Source: Bradyrhizobium australiense (GTDB taxonomy: Bacteria > Pseudomonadota > Alphaproteobacteria > Rhizobiales > Xanthobacteraceae). Taken from it: a stretch of DNA of 64,000 nucleotides. The translations under genes were made by a program, and so were the position numbers. Of the stretch, positions 9,401-17,481 are shown piece by piece. The notes below the pieces were generated by a model. It made no database searches. It worked only from the letters and a program-made list of their open reading frames with translations, and had not been told where the DNA came from. How positions within the stretch are numbered: the first letter of the stretch is position 1; each line of letters opens with the position of its first letter. The stretch spans positions 558,001-622,000 of the forward strand of contig NZ_JAAVLX010000003.1 of the NCBI RefSeq assembly GCF_013114825.1, read 5' to 3'.

Positions 9401-9757
9401 GTCACCCGGCTGCGCCCCGTTGCGATGACGGCGCTGGTCGCGTCCGTCGGTTTCGTTCCGATGGCACTTGCGACGGGCACCGGCGCGGAGGTTCAGAAGC
9501 CGCTGGCCACCGTCGTGATTGGCGGCCTGATGACGGCGACGTTCCTGACGCTGTTCGTGCTGCCGGCGCTCTATCGTTTGGTCAGCGCGGAAGCAAGAGC
9601 GGAAGGCGACCAGCTTTCAGAGATTGATGCCGAACCGGGCGAGCACCCAGGCGGTGATGAAGTAAAGGATCACGGTCACCGCGCAGCCGGCGGCGAGGCT
9701 GGGCCAGAACCCCACGCCCGCCCTGAGCAGCGCCGGCAACATCAGAAACATCGGTAG
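6407..9757 (+). CDS. CzcA-type heavy-metal efflux RND pump
   Basis: The 1116-residue inner-membrane proton/metal antiporter has the RND layout of twelve membrane helices and two large periplasmic loops. The charged TM4 motif DFGLIVDGAVIITEN carries the Asp pair used to define metal-exporting (HME) RND pumps; its form resembles the Zn/Co/Cd/Ni group more than the Cu/Ag group, though substrate assignment is inference. The start ATG 6407 overlaps the adaptor stop (TGATG). It is longer than the usual 1030-1070 residues for two reasons: an insertion near residues 150-175, and a hydrophilic tail of about 45 residues after the last helix that is translated from the antisense strand of the converging DUF3147 gene. 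Confidence 0.93.
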   Translation: MIEKILDLSVRSRWFVVLLTAVACALGIWSLNKLPIDAVPDVTNNQVQINAIAPALTPVEMEKQITFQIENALAGTPTLEHTRSFSRNGFAQVTAVFSDKTNIYFARQQVNERLQEIRQSLPPEAEVRLGPISTGLGEVYWWALEYQKPPKDAAIVDGRPGWQSDGSYLTPEARHLRSDFERAVYLRTVQDWIIRPQMRMVPGIAGADAIGGYVKQYQIAPDPAKSIAYGISFADIVKAVQANNVSRGANYVERNGENYVVRAAGRIEDISEIGEIVVATRGDTPLRVKDLADILIGRELRTGSASVDGHEAVLGTALMLIGGNSRTVSAAAAAKIEQINATLPPGIVAKTLLNRTQLVDSTIYTVAKNLAEGAFLVILILFALLGNFRAALIAALVIPAAMLLTATGMLQVKVSANLMSLGAIDFGLIVDGAVIITENCLRHLAARQHRLGRQLELPERLQTVRLAAREMVAPSVYGQAVIMLVYVPLLTFSGVEGKMFEPMALTVIIALLSAFVLSLTFVPAMIAIAVTGRVQEKPNRMVQGATDLYRSALTRTLKAPGIVVSAGAAVFALSILVFLSLGQEFNPTLDEKNLVIEARRIPSTSLAQSQAMQLDLEHTVSKFREVAFVFSRVGTPDIAADPMPPNAADAYVILKPQQEWPDPSMTKAELVERIESELQKLPGTRFSFSQPIQMRFNELIAGVREDIAVKIFGDEFEPMLKSANQIVGVLRSIGGAQDVRVEEVTGLPFVEIAIDKKEISRRGLSIAAVQDVIGAAIGGREAGLVFEGDRRFQIVVRLSDAIRTNADVILGLPVPLPGVDGQPSRMTVPLRDVASLTFSDGPNQVSRENGKRRVVVTANVRGRDIGSVVQEAQQKISQRVVLPPGYWITWGGQFENLASARERLSIVVPACFAMIFLILFAALGSARDALLVFSAVPLALSGGIVALWLRGMPFSVSAAVGFIALSGVAVLNGLVMLTFIKQLIASGLPPREAIVEGAVTRLRPVAMTALVASVGFVPMALATGTGAEVQKPLATVVIGGLMTATFLTLFVLPALYRLVSAEARAEGDQLSEIDAEPGEHPGGDEVKDHGHRAAGGEAGPEPHARPEQRRQHQKHR

Positions 9758-9967
9758 CGACGGCAGCACGTACCAGAACGTCGACTCCGCGACGCCGGCC
9801 ACGCGCTCCGTATCGCCGGTGTCGCGCCAGAGCCAGAGGATGCTCAACAATGCAACGAGCGGCAGCGACACGACAAGCGCGCCGAACGCCGGACTGCGCT
9901 TGGCGATTTCCGACACCGCCGCAATGATGATTCCAGACAGGGCGCACTTGATCACAAAATAGAGCAT
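9617..9967 (-). CDS. DUF3147 family small membrane protein
   Basis: A 116-residue hydrophobic protein with about four predicted membrane helices, matching the DUF3147 pattern (ISEIAKRSPAFGALVVSLPL-like first loop, WLWRDTGD in the second). The role of the family is unknown. ATG 9967 is chosen over TTG 9979 because a GAGG site sits 6 bases before it. The gene begins 18 bases after the stop of the porin gene on the same strand, so the two likely share a transcript. Its last 141 bases are overlapped antisense by the 3' end of the RND pump gene. Confidence 0.75.
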   Translation of the reverse strand: MLYFVIKCALSGIIIAAVSEIAKRSPAFGALVVSLPLVALLSILWLWRDTGDTERVAGVAESTFWYVLPSLPMFLMLPALLRAGVGFWPSLAAGCAVTVILYFITAWVLARFGINL

Positions 9968-9985
9968 GGGGTGCCTCAAAGGGCA

Positions 9986-11974
9986 CTAGAACTCTCCGTG
10001 CAGCCTGCCGGAGAACACATGGACCGGGCCGCGGTCGGCATTGTACGCAGGATTGGTGACGAACTGGTAGTCCGCCGTCAGCGTGATCTGCCTGGTGAGC
10101 GCGTAGGCGTAATAGGTTTCGAGGATGCGCTCCTTGCGGTAATTGAGCTGTCCGTCGCCGATCAGCGGGCCGAGCCCGCCGGCGGCGATGAAGTCGCGAT
10201 GATCGCGCGACAGCGCGTTGATCGCGCCGGCGATGCCGATCGTGTCGTCCGGCCTGCCCCATGTCGTGCCCTTGATCGAGGCGCCGAGCGAGAGTGAGGC
10301 GTCGACGTCGGTGAACGACATGATCTCGGTCTTGCCGTTGTTCCAGCTCCAGCGGCCGAATAGGCCGAGATCGTCCGTGACCGATTGTTCGACGTTGAAG
10401 ACGTAACCGTATTTGAGGCGGCCGGTGCGGGTCAGGGAAATGTCGAGATTGAGCGCCGGATCGTTCAGCGTGTCGCGATAGCTGCCGGAATTGGCGCTGC
10501 TCACCCAGCCGATGGTGCGCAGCTTGCCGGGACGGGAGAACAGCTGATAGCGCGTCTCCAGTTCGGCCACATACTGGCCGCGGCGGAAGACCTGCGTGTC
10601 GAAATTGTTGGAGTTGGAGACTGCGCCGATCATGAAATAGCCGCCGCGCAACGCCCATTGTTTCTGGTTGAGTTCGGCGGTCACGCCGTAGGTCAATCCG
10701 AGCCTGTCGGCGGCATAGTCGAAGGCGCCGGGCGCCCAGATCGACCAGTTCATGAAATCTCGGCGGGCATCCTTGGCGTAGGAATTGCCGTCAAAGACAT
10801 CGCCAACCGAGAACTTGCCGGCCTGTAGTGTCAGCCTGTTGACGTCGACCTTGCCGGCAAGCTGCTGCTGCCCGCTGGCAAGCTCCTCCTGCTCGCCGCC
10901 AAATCCGAAGGTCTGGCGCACATAAAGCCGCGAGGTGTTGTAGTGGGGGTAGGGGAAGTTCGACTTCTGCGCCTCACCGCTGGGAAATCCGGCGATGCCG
11001 ACAGTATCGCTCAGGCCAAAGCCCTGCAGCAGTTCGGGATTGTAGTAGACTTCGCCGCCTTCCCAGAGCCGGGCGTTCAGATAGAGGCTGTTGCTCCAGG
11101 TGGCCTGCGCCTGTCGCGCGGGCGTCAGGCTGTTGGTGCCGGTATAGGGCGCGCGGAATGCCGGGTAGCCCTGGCCCAGATAGGTGGTCTGCCCATGAAT
11201 CTCCCAGCGATCGGATTCTGGATCAGTCAGGTCGGTCTTCGGCGTCCAGCTTTTCGATCCGGGCCAGTCGACCTTGCGATTGAGGCCGATGCGAACCTGC
11301 TGGAAATCGAGAGTCGAGCTATGTTCCGCACCAGAAGGGAAGCGAACATTGGCGCGATCGAACCGGCTATAGAGATATTCGAGCCTGACGCTCCAGTGCG
11401 GCGCGAAGGCGTATTCAACACCGGCGCCTGCGGCCCAGCCGGGACGGACGTTGATGTGCTTCTGGTCGGTGCCGACATCAGGCGTATTGATGAAGCGCTC
11501 GCCGGCAAAGGCAAAACCACCCGTGGCGTAAAGCAGCCAATGGCCGCTGGCATAGCCGATGCGGCTCCTCAAGGTGCCAGCATAATCCATTTTCTCGACG
11601 ACCTCGGAGCGCGCGCCCGTGAGCGTCGAAACGATCGAGTTCGAAGTGATGTAGTTCGGAAAGGTCAGGTCGGCTTCGACGCCGAGCAACAGTCCGGACG
11701 GTAATTGAACGTTGTAACCGCCCTGGACGCCGCCGCTCACGCCGCTGAAGACGCTGTTGGTCGAGACAGCCAGCGGATCGGAGAGCACAGCGGTCGAAGA
11801 GCCGCGGCCGTAGCCGGTATGCCCGCCGATGTAGAAGCCGCTCCAATCAAACGCCGGGCGAAGATGGGGCGTTTTCAGGGGCATGTCGGCCGCGATCACC
11901 GGATTGCCGAGCACTAGCGCGCCGAGCGCGGCGCCGGCCAGTGCATGTTCCAGAGATCGGCGGTTGCGGTTCAC
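9986..11974 (-). CDS. Outer-membrane protein: Omp25-like barrel joined to an OprB-like carbohydrate porin
   Basis: The 662-residue protein from GTG 11974 begins with a signal peptide (HALAGAALGALVLGNPVIAA), then a first beta-barrel of roughly 220 residues with the hallmark WSGFYIGGHTGYG seen in Omp25/Omp31 family proteins, and after a linker (about residue 265) a second unit of about 370 residues that reads as a carbohydrate-selective porin of the OprB group (LYLNARLWEGGEVYYNPELL, GLSDTVGIAGFPSGEAQK, and repeated amphipathic strands), ending in Phe as outer-membrane proteins do. The frame extends to 12187, but those residues are basic and signal-less. The first barrel probably sits in the outer membrane beside the second, which would import sugars. 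The fusion is the notable point; the family calls are fairly safe. Confidence 0.82.
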   Translation of the reverse strand: MNRNRRSLEHALAGAALGALVLGNPVIAADMPLKTPHLRPAFDWSGFYIGGHTGYGRGSSTAVLSDPLAVSTNSVFSGVSGGVQGGYNVQLPSGLLLGVEADLTFPNYITSNSIVSTLTGARSEVVEKMDYAGTLRSRIGYASGHWLLYATGGFAFAGERFINTPDVGTDQKHINVRPGWAAGAGVEYAFAPHWSVRLEYLYSRFDRANVRFPSGAEHSSTLDFQQVRIGLNRKVDWPGSKSWTPKTDLTDPESDRWEIHGQTTYLGQGYPAFRAPYTGTNSLTPARQAQATWSNSLYLNARLWEGGEVYYNPELLQGFGLSDTVGIAGFPSGEAQKSNFPYPHYNTSRLYVRQTFGFGGEQEELASGQQQLAGKVDVNRLTLQAGKFSVGDVFDGNSYAKDARRDFMNWSIWAPGAFDYAADRLGLTYGVTAELNQKQWALRGGYFMIGAVSNSNNFDTQVFRRGQYVAELETRYQLFSRPGKLRTIGWVSSANSGSYRDTLNDPALNLDISLTRTGRLKYGYVFNVEQSVTDDLGLFGRWSWNNGKTEIMSFTDVDASLSLGASIKGTTWGRPDDTIGIAGAINALSRDHRDFIAAGGLGPLIGDGQLNYRKERILETYYAYALTRQITLTADYQFVTNPAYNADRGPVHVFSGRLHGEF

Positions 11975-12504
11975 AGTGCGGACTTTCCCGGTGCGACGCG
12001 TGCGGCGCTGCCCGACATCACTGCAGATTCGAATGCCTGCCGCCACCTGACAAATGAAGTCATCAACCCCGTCGCCCCGATCGGATTCCTGGGGTTCCCT
12101 CCGGTCAGCGCCAAATCGGGTCATTCCGCCACTCACGCCCCGAGCTTTATTGCAAGTAATTCGCAATAGCAAGAAGCCGGCGAACAACTCTGCTTAATGA
12201 CATCGTTGCGTGACGTAGTTGCAACATTGGCCGCCGCGCCATCGGCTGCAACTCGTTCGGCCACATCACTGACGGGTGTTCGGAGACATGGCTGACAGAT
12301 CGCGGGCGGCGTCGGGCGAGGGTGGTGGCTGGGCTTGCAAAAAGTTGACCCGCCCGGGGGGACAACCGGGCGGGTCGGGTGCGGCACGGGGGTGGATGAG
12401 GCGCCCGTGCCGGACGCTGATCCACGAGAAGCGCTTTCAGGGTCTGAAGTGGTTTGCTTGGAAGGAAATCGCTTCTCGAACAGCAACCAAGTCAGCCGCA
12501 GAAA
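11975..12504. other. 530-base gap between the porin gene and the small exported protein gene
   Basis: It contains the leader of the porin gene and the terminator of the upstream gene (12342-12376). No further gene is supported: frames here in either direction are short, basic and lack ribosome sites. No clear promoter matching a sigma-70 consensus was found. Confidence 0.5.
12342..12376 (-). terminator. Rho-independent terminator of the gene at 12505-12765
   Basis: A perfect 11-base stem, GACCCGCCCGG (12347-12357) with CCGGGCGGGTC (12366-12376), is followed on the minus strand by CAACTTTTTGC, giving the T-tract next to the stem. It lies 129 bases past the stop. Confidence 0.8.
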
Positions 12505-12765
12505 TCAGTAAGCGCAGGTCCGGACGCGGCCGATGTAATTGCCGAACGCATCGAACTGGCGAACCCAGCCGCAGCGGCGATAGCCGTCATAGTAGTAGCC
12601 GTCATTGCTGGCGGCGATTGCAGTGCCGACAATCGCGGCGCCGACGAGACCGGCTCCAATGCCCCAATGCAGCGGCTTGGCTTGCGCCTGGGTGGTGGAT
12701 GCGATCGTGCCGGTAACGGCAAGGGCAGCAAGAGCGAGAGCGGCGAGCTTGGTCTTGATCGACAT
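12505..12765 (-). CDS. Small exported protein, function unknown
   Basis: The 86-residue product from ATG 12765 (GGAG site 6 bases upstream) starts with a typical signal peptide ending in QAQA and carries a short hydrophobic Gly/Ala segment near the middle, then a Tyr-rich DGYYYDGYRRCGW stretch with two Cys near the C-terminus. Proteins of this kind are common in Bradyrhizobium with no assigned role. The frame extends further upstream, but the first 14 residues there are not signal-like. A strong terminator follows. Confidence 0.75.
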   Translation of the reverse strand: MSIKTKLAALALAALAVTGTIASTTQAQAKPLHWGIGAGLVGAAIVGTAIAASNDGYYYDGYRRCGWVRQFDAFGNYIGRVRTCAY

Positions 12766-12918
12766 GGAAGTCTCCATCCTGTGTTGGGCGGCCATTGTGG
12801 TCCGCATGCACAGTTGGACGGATCGCTCTAGAAAGCGGTTCGAGGCGACGGCCGGAAATATGGTTTCGTCGTTTATTTCCCCGATATTTCAGATGGTTAC
12901 GAAAAATAAATCGCGATT

Positions 12919-13728
12919 CTATGCTTTACCAAGAAACAATTCCGGATCGAATTTGTCGACGTCATCGAGCAGTTCGCAGAACGCCCGCGCGCCGTGATCC
13001 AGTAGTTGCTCGCCTTTCTCCGCGGAGGCTTTGGTGGCGTCGCCGACGGCGCCGCTTTCGTTAAGGTCCTGCGCCTGCCACGCGAAAGGGACCGGCCGGT
13101 GCGCCGAGAGCCAACGAAATTTTTTCTCCATCGCAATGCTGGCGGGGCGAAAATCCGCGATCGCCTCTATCCGCACAGTGTGCGGATAGCGCGCCAGCAT
13201 GATCGAGGTCTCGACCGCGCCGCCATGAATGCCGTGACGCAGCTCTTCGGCGGAAAACAATCCATCTGGCGCGCCGAAGCGCGACCAACTCGTGGTCACC
13301 ACGAGCAGCCCGTGATGCGCGCGCAGATCCTGCGCGACCAGCGACATCGCCGCGCTATTGCCGCCATGGCTCGTCACGATCACGAGCTTGCGGATGCCCG
13401 ATCGCGCCACGCTCTCGCCGATCGCCGTCCATTCCTTCAGTGCGACATCGGTCGGCAGCGTCAGCGTGCCCGCAAAATCGATGTGCTCGGTGGAAATGCC
13501 GACCGGCTGCAGCGGCAGAAAGGTGACGGGCAGCGCGACGGGTAACAGCTCGCGCACCCGCGCCAGATAGGCCTCCCCGATCAGGACGTCGGTTTCCAGC
13601 GGCAAATGCGGGCCGTGCTGCTCGGTCGCCGCCAATGGCAGCACCGCGATCCAGCACGCGACGTCGGCGCTGGCGACGCCAGGCCAGTGGATATCAGTCC
13701 AGTCGCGGGGCGGAACGGTTGAGGCCAT
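12919..13728 (-). CDS. Creatininase family protein
   Basis: The 269-residue protein carries the creatininase-family metal site signature EQHGPHLPLETD near residue 38, the TSHGGNSAA motif near residue 120 and a Glu in GIHGGAVETS, all expected metal or catalytic residues. Family members are Zn/Mn amidohydrolases that open cyclic amides (creatinine) or process modified peptides and pyrimidines (MftE, ArfB). The substrate here is unknown. ATG 13728 was preferred because homology begins there; a GTG at 13824 would add 32 residues. It is divergent from the NMT1-type ABC importer, which suggests that it may hydrolyse the imported compound or a derivative. That link is inference. Confidence 0.82.
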   Translation of the reverse strand: MASTVPPRDWTDIHWPGVASADVACWIAVLPLAATEQHGPHLPLETDVLIGEAYLARVRELLPVALPVTFLPLQPVGISTEHIDFAGTLTLPTDVALKEWTAIGESVARSGIRKLVIVTSHGGNSAAMSLVAQDLRAHHGLLVVTTSWSRFGAPDGLFSAEELRHGIHGGAVETSIMLARYPHTVRIEAIADFRPASIAMEKKFRWLSAHRPVPFAWQAQDLNESGAVGDATKASAEKGEQLLDHGARAFCELLDDVDKFDPELFLGKA

Positions 13729-13871
13729 TGAGCGAAGCGTTTCTTTGGATGAATTTGCAGGGTAGTTTGTTAGATAGTCCGGGAATTGATCCAATTCCTG
13801 GATAAGCCGTGGGACGATATCCACATCTACTGCCTCCCATCATGGGCCAGAACGATCGACGGAGTCCAACC

Positions 13872-14891
13872 ATGAACTCGGCCTTTTTGCTGCGAGCGTT
13901 AACCGCAGGTCTTCTGGCGCTGGCCGCAGGACTGATGCCTATGCGCGCCGAAACCCTCGACAAGGTGTCGTTCGGAACCAACTGGGTCGCGGAGGCGGAG
14001 CACGGCGGCTTTTTCCAGGCGGTTGCCGACGGCACCTACAAGAAATACGGCCTCGACGTCACCATCGTTCCCGGCGGGCCCAACACCAACAACCGCATCC
14101 TTTTGACCGCGGGCAAGCTCGACTTCTTCATGAGCGCGAACACGCTGCAATCGTTCGACGCCGTCGCCAACAATGTCCCGTTGATCGCGGTCGCTGCGAT
14201 CTTCCAGAAGGATCCGCAGGTATTCCTCACCCATCCGGAAACCAAGATTGCAAAACTCGAAGATCTCAAGCCGCTGACGCTCTTGGTGTCCAAGGAAGGT
14301 GTCGCGAGCTATTTCCAGTGGCTGAAGTCCGAATATGGGTTCAGCGAGAGCAAGGTAAAACCCTACACTTTCAATCCGCAGCCCTTCATCGTGAACAAGC
14401 AGAGCGCGATGCAGGGCTATGTGACCTCCGAGCCTTACGCCGTCGAGAAGGCGGCGGGCTTCAAGCCGGGCGTGATCCTGCTCGCCGATCACGGCTTCAA
14501 CGCCTATTCGACGCTGATCGAGACTCGCCGCGAGATCGTCGACAAAAAACCCGACCTCGTGCAGCGCTTCGTCGATGCCTCCGTGATCGGCTGGTACAAT
14601 TATCTCTACGGCGACAATTCGGCCGGGAATGCGATGATCAAGACGATGAATTCGGAAATGACCGATGAACTGCTGAACTATTCCGTCGCCAAGATGAAGG
14701 AATACGGCATCGTCGATTCCGGCGACACCTTGCGCGACGGCATCGGCGCCATGAATGACGCCCGCGTTGCGAGCTTCTTTGACAAGATGGTGCGGGCCGG
14801 CGTGGTTCGCCGCGATATCGACTACCGCCAGGCCTACACGCTGCGCTTCGTCAACAAGGCCGTCGGTCTCGATCTGCGGCCGAAGAACTGA
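13872..14891 (+). CDS. ABC transporter substrate-binding protein (NMT1/ThiY-like)
   Basis: A 339-residue exported binding protein with a clear signal peptide (ALTAGLLALAAGLMPMRA) and the type II periplasmic fold of the NMT1/SsuA/ThiY group, whose ligands are sulfonates, taurine, nitrate or pyrimidine precursors. Visible landmarks are the opening segment VSFGTNWVAEAEHGGFFQA, an early GGPNTNNRILLTAGKLDF stretch and the interdomain region around VGLDLR at the C-terminus. The GGAG site is 7 bases before ATG 13872. It starts a five-gene plus-strand run with the ATPase (6-base gap), the permease, a dehydrogenase and an Inh-domain protein. Which compound is bound cannot be said. Confidence 0.85.
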   Translation: MNSAFLLRALTAGLLALAAGLMPMRAETLDKVSFGTNWVAEAEHGGFFQAVADGTYKKYGLDVTIVPGGPNTNNRILLTAGKLDFFMSANTLQSFDAVANNVPLIAVAAIFQKDPQVFLTHPETKIAKLEDLKPLTLLVSKEGVASYFQWLKSEYGFSESKVKPYTFNPQPFIVNKQSAMQGYVTSEPYAVEKAAGFKPGVILLADHGFNAYSTLIETRREIVDKKPDLVQRFVDASVIGWYNYLYGDNSAGNAMIKTMNSEMTDELLNYSVAKMKEYGIVDSGDTLRDGIGAMNDARVASFFDKMVRAGVVRRDIDYRQAYTLRFVNKAVGLDLRPKN

Positions 14892-14897
14892 CGCGAG

Positions 14898-15707
14898 ATG
14901 GCCGAGCCCGCTTTGTCGGAGACGGATATCGATGCGGCAGGCTTTGCAGTGCGTCTGCGCGCGGTAGGCAAGACCTATGATAACGGCGTGACCGCTCTCG
15001 GGCCGCTCGATCTCGATGTCGCGAAAGGCGAGTTCGTCTCTCTGCTCGGGCCTTCCGGCTGCGGAAAGTCGACCGCGCTGCGGTTGATTGCGGCGCTCAG
15101 CACGCCGAGTGCGGGTACGGTGAACGTTTCCCATCGCGCCAAGGCGGATGGGCGGCATCCCATCGGATTTGTGTTTCAGGAGCCGACCCTGATGCCGTGG
15201 GGGAGCGTGCGCGACAACGTTCGCCTGCCGCTGAAGCTCGCGCGCGCGCCGTCGGCCGAGGCCGACCGGCGCATCGAGGAGGCGCTGGCGCAGGTCGGGC
15301 TTGCCGAATTTGCGGATGCATATCCCCGTGAACTGTCGGGCGGCATGAAGATGCGGGTTTCGCTTGCGCGTGCGCTCGTCACCGACCCGGACATTCTGCT
15401 GCTGGACGAGCCGTTCGCGGCGCTCGACGAGATCACGCGTTTTCGGCTCAACAACGACCTGCTGGCACTATGGCGGAAGCTGCACAAGACCGTCATCTTC
15501 GTCACCCATTCGGTGTTCGAGTCGGTCTATCTTTCGCAGCGGGTGATCGTGATGACCGCGCGGCCGGGCCGCATCAGCGCCGAGTTTCGCATCGCGACAG
15601 TGGAGCCGCGCGGGGAGGAGTTTCGCACCTCGGTCGACTATGCCGGCTATTGCCGCGAGGTCTCGGGCGCCCTGGCGCCTTCCTATTCGGGACAGCGCGG
15701 CGCATGA
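14898..15707 (+). CDS. ABC transporter ATP-binding protein (nitrate/sulfonate type)
   Basis: The 269-residue ATPase has Walker A GPSGCGKST, a Q-loop in VFQEPTLMPWG, signature LSGGMKMR, Walker B ILLLDEPFAALDE and the switch His in VTHSV, in the order and spacing of SsuB/TauB-like import ATPases. The QEPTLMPW motif is typical of that group. It would sit on the cytosolic side of the permease and drive uptake. The stop overlaps the permease start (ATGA at 15704-15707), so the two are translationally coupled. Confidence 0.93.
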   Translation: MAEPALSETDIDAAGFAVRLRAVGKTYDNGVTALGPLDLDVAKGEFVSLLGPSGCGKSTALRLIAALSTPSAGTVNVSHRAKADGRHPIGFVFQEPTLMPWGSVRDNVRLPLKLARAPSAEADRRIEEALAQVGLAEFADAYPRELSGGMKMRVSLARALVTDPDILLLDEPFAALDEITRFRLNNDLLALWRKLHKTVIFVTHSVFESVYLSQRVIVMTARPGRISAEFRIATVEPRGEEFRTSVDYAGYCREVSGALAPSYSGQRGA

Positions 15708-16492
15708 GTTCCCTGCAGAACCTCGGCCGCATGCTGCTGCCGGTCGTCGTGCTCGCGGCGGGCCTGGCGTTGTGGGAATTCGTGGTCCGCATCAACGATA
15801 TTCAGCCCTATGTGCTGCCGAGCCCGACAACCGTGTTTCAGACGCTCGTCAGCGACTGGCCGGTGCTGTCGGAATCGCTCGGCGTGACCTTGCTCACGAC
15901 GCTGGAAGGTTTTATCGCCGCAGCCGTCGGCGGCGTTGCGCTGGCGCTGTTGTTCAATCAATCGAAATGGCTGGAATATTCGCTGTTTCCTTATGCCGTG
16001 ATCCTGCAAGTCACGCCTGTGATCGCAATCGCGCCGTTGTTGCTGATCTATCTGCCGCAGCAGACTGCGGTCATTGTCTGCGCCTGGATCGTCGGTTTCT
16101 TTCCGGTTCTGTCCAACACCACGCTCGGGCTGAATTCGGTCGATCGCAATCTGGCCGGGCTTTTTCAGCTCTATGGCGCGTCACGGCTGCAGACGCTGCG
16201 GTACCTGAAATTGCCGGCGGCGCTGCCGTTCATCCTCGGCGGTTTGCGGATCGCGGGCGGGCTGTCGTTGATCGGCGCCGTGGTCGCCGAAATCGCGGCG
16301 GGCGCGGCAGGCGCCGGCTCCGGGCTTGCTTTCCGGATCGCCGAATCCGGTTATCGCCTCAACATTCCCCGAATGTTCGCGGCGTTGTTGTTGCTGTCGG
16401 TGGCCGGGATTGTCATCTATGGGCTGCTGGCGCTAGTTTCGCATCTGGTACTACGGCGCTGGCATGAGAGCGCGCTTGGAAAGGAAAATTGA
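15704..16492 (+). CDS. ABC transporter permease (nitrate/sulfonate type)
   Basis: The 262-residue integral membrane protein has about six hydrophobic helices and the EAA-loop region (near GASRLQTLRYLKLPAALPFI) through which the ATPase couples. The start is the ATG at 15704 inside the ATPase stop; longer in-frame extensions lie within the ATPase gene and are not membrane-like. Its stop at 16490-16492 shares one base with the start of the dehydrogenase gene. Confidence 0.92.
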   Translation: MSSLQNLGRMLLPVVVLAAGLALWEFVVRINDIQPYVLPSPTTVFQTLVSDWPVLSESLGVTLLTTLEGFIAAAVGGVALALLFNQSKWLEYSLFPYAVILQVTPVIAIAPLLLIYLPQQTAVIVCAWIVGFFPVLSNTTLGLNSVDRNLAGLFQLYGASRLQTLRYLKLPAALPFILGGLRIAGGLSLIGAVVAEIAAGAAGAGSGLAFRIAESGYRLNIPRMFAALLLLSVAGIVIYGLLALVSHLVLRRWHESALGKEN

Positions 16493-17481
16493 TGGCTGCC
16501 GCGAATATTTCGTCCGAGAAGATCGATCTGTTGATCTACGGACCTGTCAGGCCGATCCTGGAAAACGGCTTTTCGGATCAATTCGTCCTGCATATGGCGG
16601 AGAGCCGCGCAGACCTCGAGCGGTTGACGCCAGATGCGGTAGCCAAGATCCGCGGCATGGCGGTCACCTATCACATGGTGCCGGCCGATGCGAAGGCGCT
16701 GTCGCAATTTCCCAAGCTTGAAATCGTCGCAAGCTTCGGCGTCGGCTACGACCACGTCGACTCCGCTTATGCGCGCGAGCACAACATCGTCGTCACCAAC
16801 ACGCCCGATGTGCTGACCGAAGAAGTCGCCGACGTCGCGATGGGGCTTCTGATCGCGACTCTGCGCGAGTTCGTCAAGGCCGACCGTTATCTGCGCTCCG
16901 GCCTGTGGCAAACCCAGAACTATCCCTTGAGTGTCGGTTCGCTCCGCGACCGCAAGGTCGGCATCGTCGGCATGGGCCGCATCGGACAGGCGATCGGACG
17001 CCGGTTAGAAGCCTCGCGCGTGCCGGTTTCCTACCATTCGCGCAATCCGTCGTCGGCCGTGTCCTACCAGCACTATCCCGACCTGATGGAAATGGCGAAG
17101 GAGGTCGACACGCTGATCGTGATCGTGCCCGGCGGCGCCTCGACCGCCAAGATGATCAATGCCGACGTGTTGCAGGCGCTCGGGCCCCGGGGCGTTTTGA
17201 TCAACGTTGCGCGTGGCTCCGTCGTCGACGAGCCGGCGCTGGTCGCGGCGCTGAAATCCGGCACCATTCTCGCCGCCGGGCTCGACGTGTTCGCCAACGA
17301 ACCGAGCGTGCCGGACGAATTGAAGGCCATGCAAAATGTCGTGCTGCTGCCACATATCGGCTCAGCTTCGGTGGTAACGCGGAACGCCATGGATCAGCTC
17401 GTGGTCGATAACCTGAAAAACTGGTTTGCCGGCAAGGCGCCCTTGACGCCCGTTCCGGAAACCCCGGTGAAAGGGCGCTGA
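16492..17481 (+). CDS. NAD(P)-dependent D-2-hydroxyacid dehydrogenase
   Basis: The 329-residue protein has the D-isomer-specific dehydrogenase fold. The dinucleotide-binding GMGRIGQAIGRRL follows a glycine-rich strand at about residue 160. The catalytic set is present: Arg in NVARGSVVDE, Glu in DVFANEP and His in LPHIGSAS. The early segment VGYDHVD and TNTPDVLTEEVAD resembles glyoxylate/hydroxypyruvate reductases of the GhrB type, so a 2-keto-acid such as glyoxylate or hydroxypyruvate is a plausible substrate. A TTG at 16489 is also possible; ATG 16492 with AAGGA was chosen. It may process a product made from the imported substrate. Confidence 0.88.
   Translation: MAAANISSEKIDLLIYGPVRPILENGFSDQFVLHMAESRADLERLTPDAVAKIRGMAVTYHMVPADAKALSQFPKLEIVASFGVGYDHVDSAYAREHNIVVTNTPDVLTEEVADVAMGLLIATLREFVKADRYLRSGLWQTQNYPLSVGSLRDRKVGIVGMGRIGQAIGRRLEASRVPVSYHSRNPSSAVSYQHYPDLMEMAKEVDTLIVIVPGGASTAKMINADVLQALGPRGVLINVARGSVVDEPALVAALKSGTILAAGLDVFANEPSVPDELKAMQNVVLLPHIGSASVVTRNAMDQLVVDNLKNWFAGKAPLTPVPETPVKGR

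Noticed and set aside
10943..11704. Plus-strand frame of 253 codons in the porin region
   Set aside because: Antisense to the porin gene; no recognisable motifs.
13899..15158. Minus-strand frame of 419 codons
   Set aside because: Antisense to the binding protein and ATPase genes and composed of shadow-like sequence.
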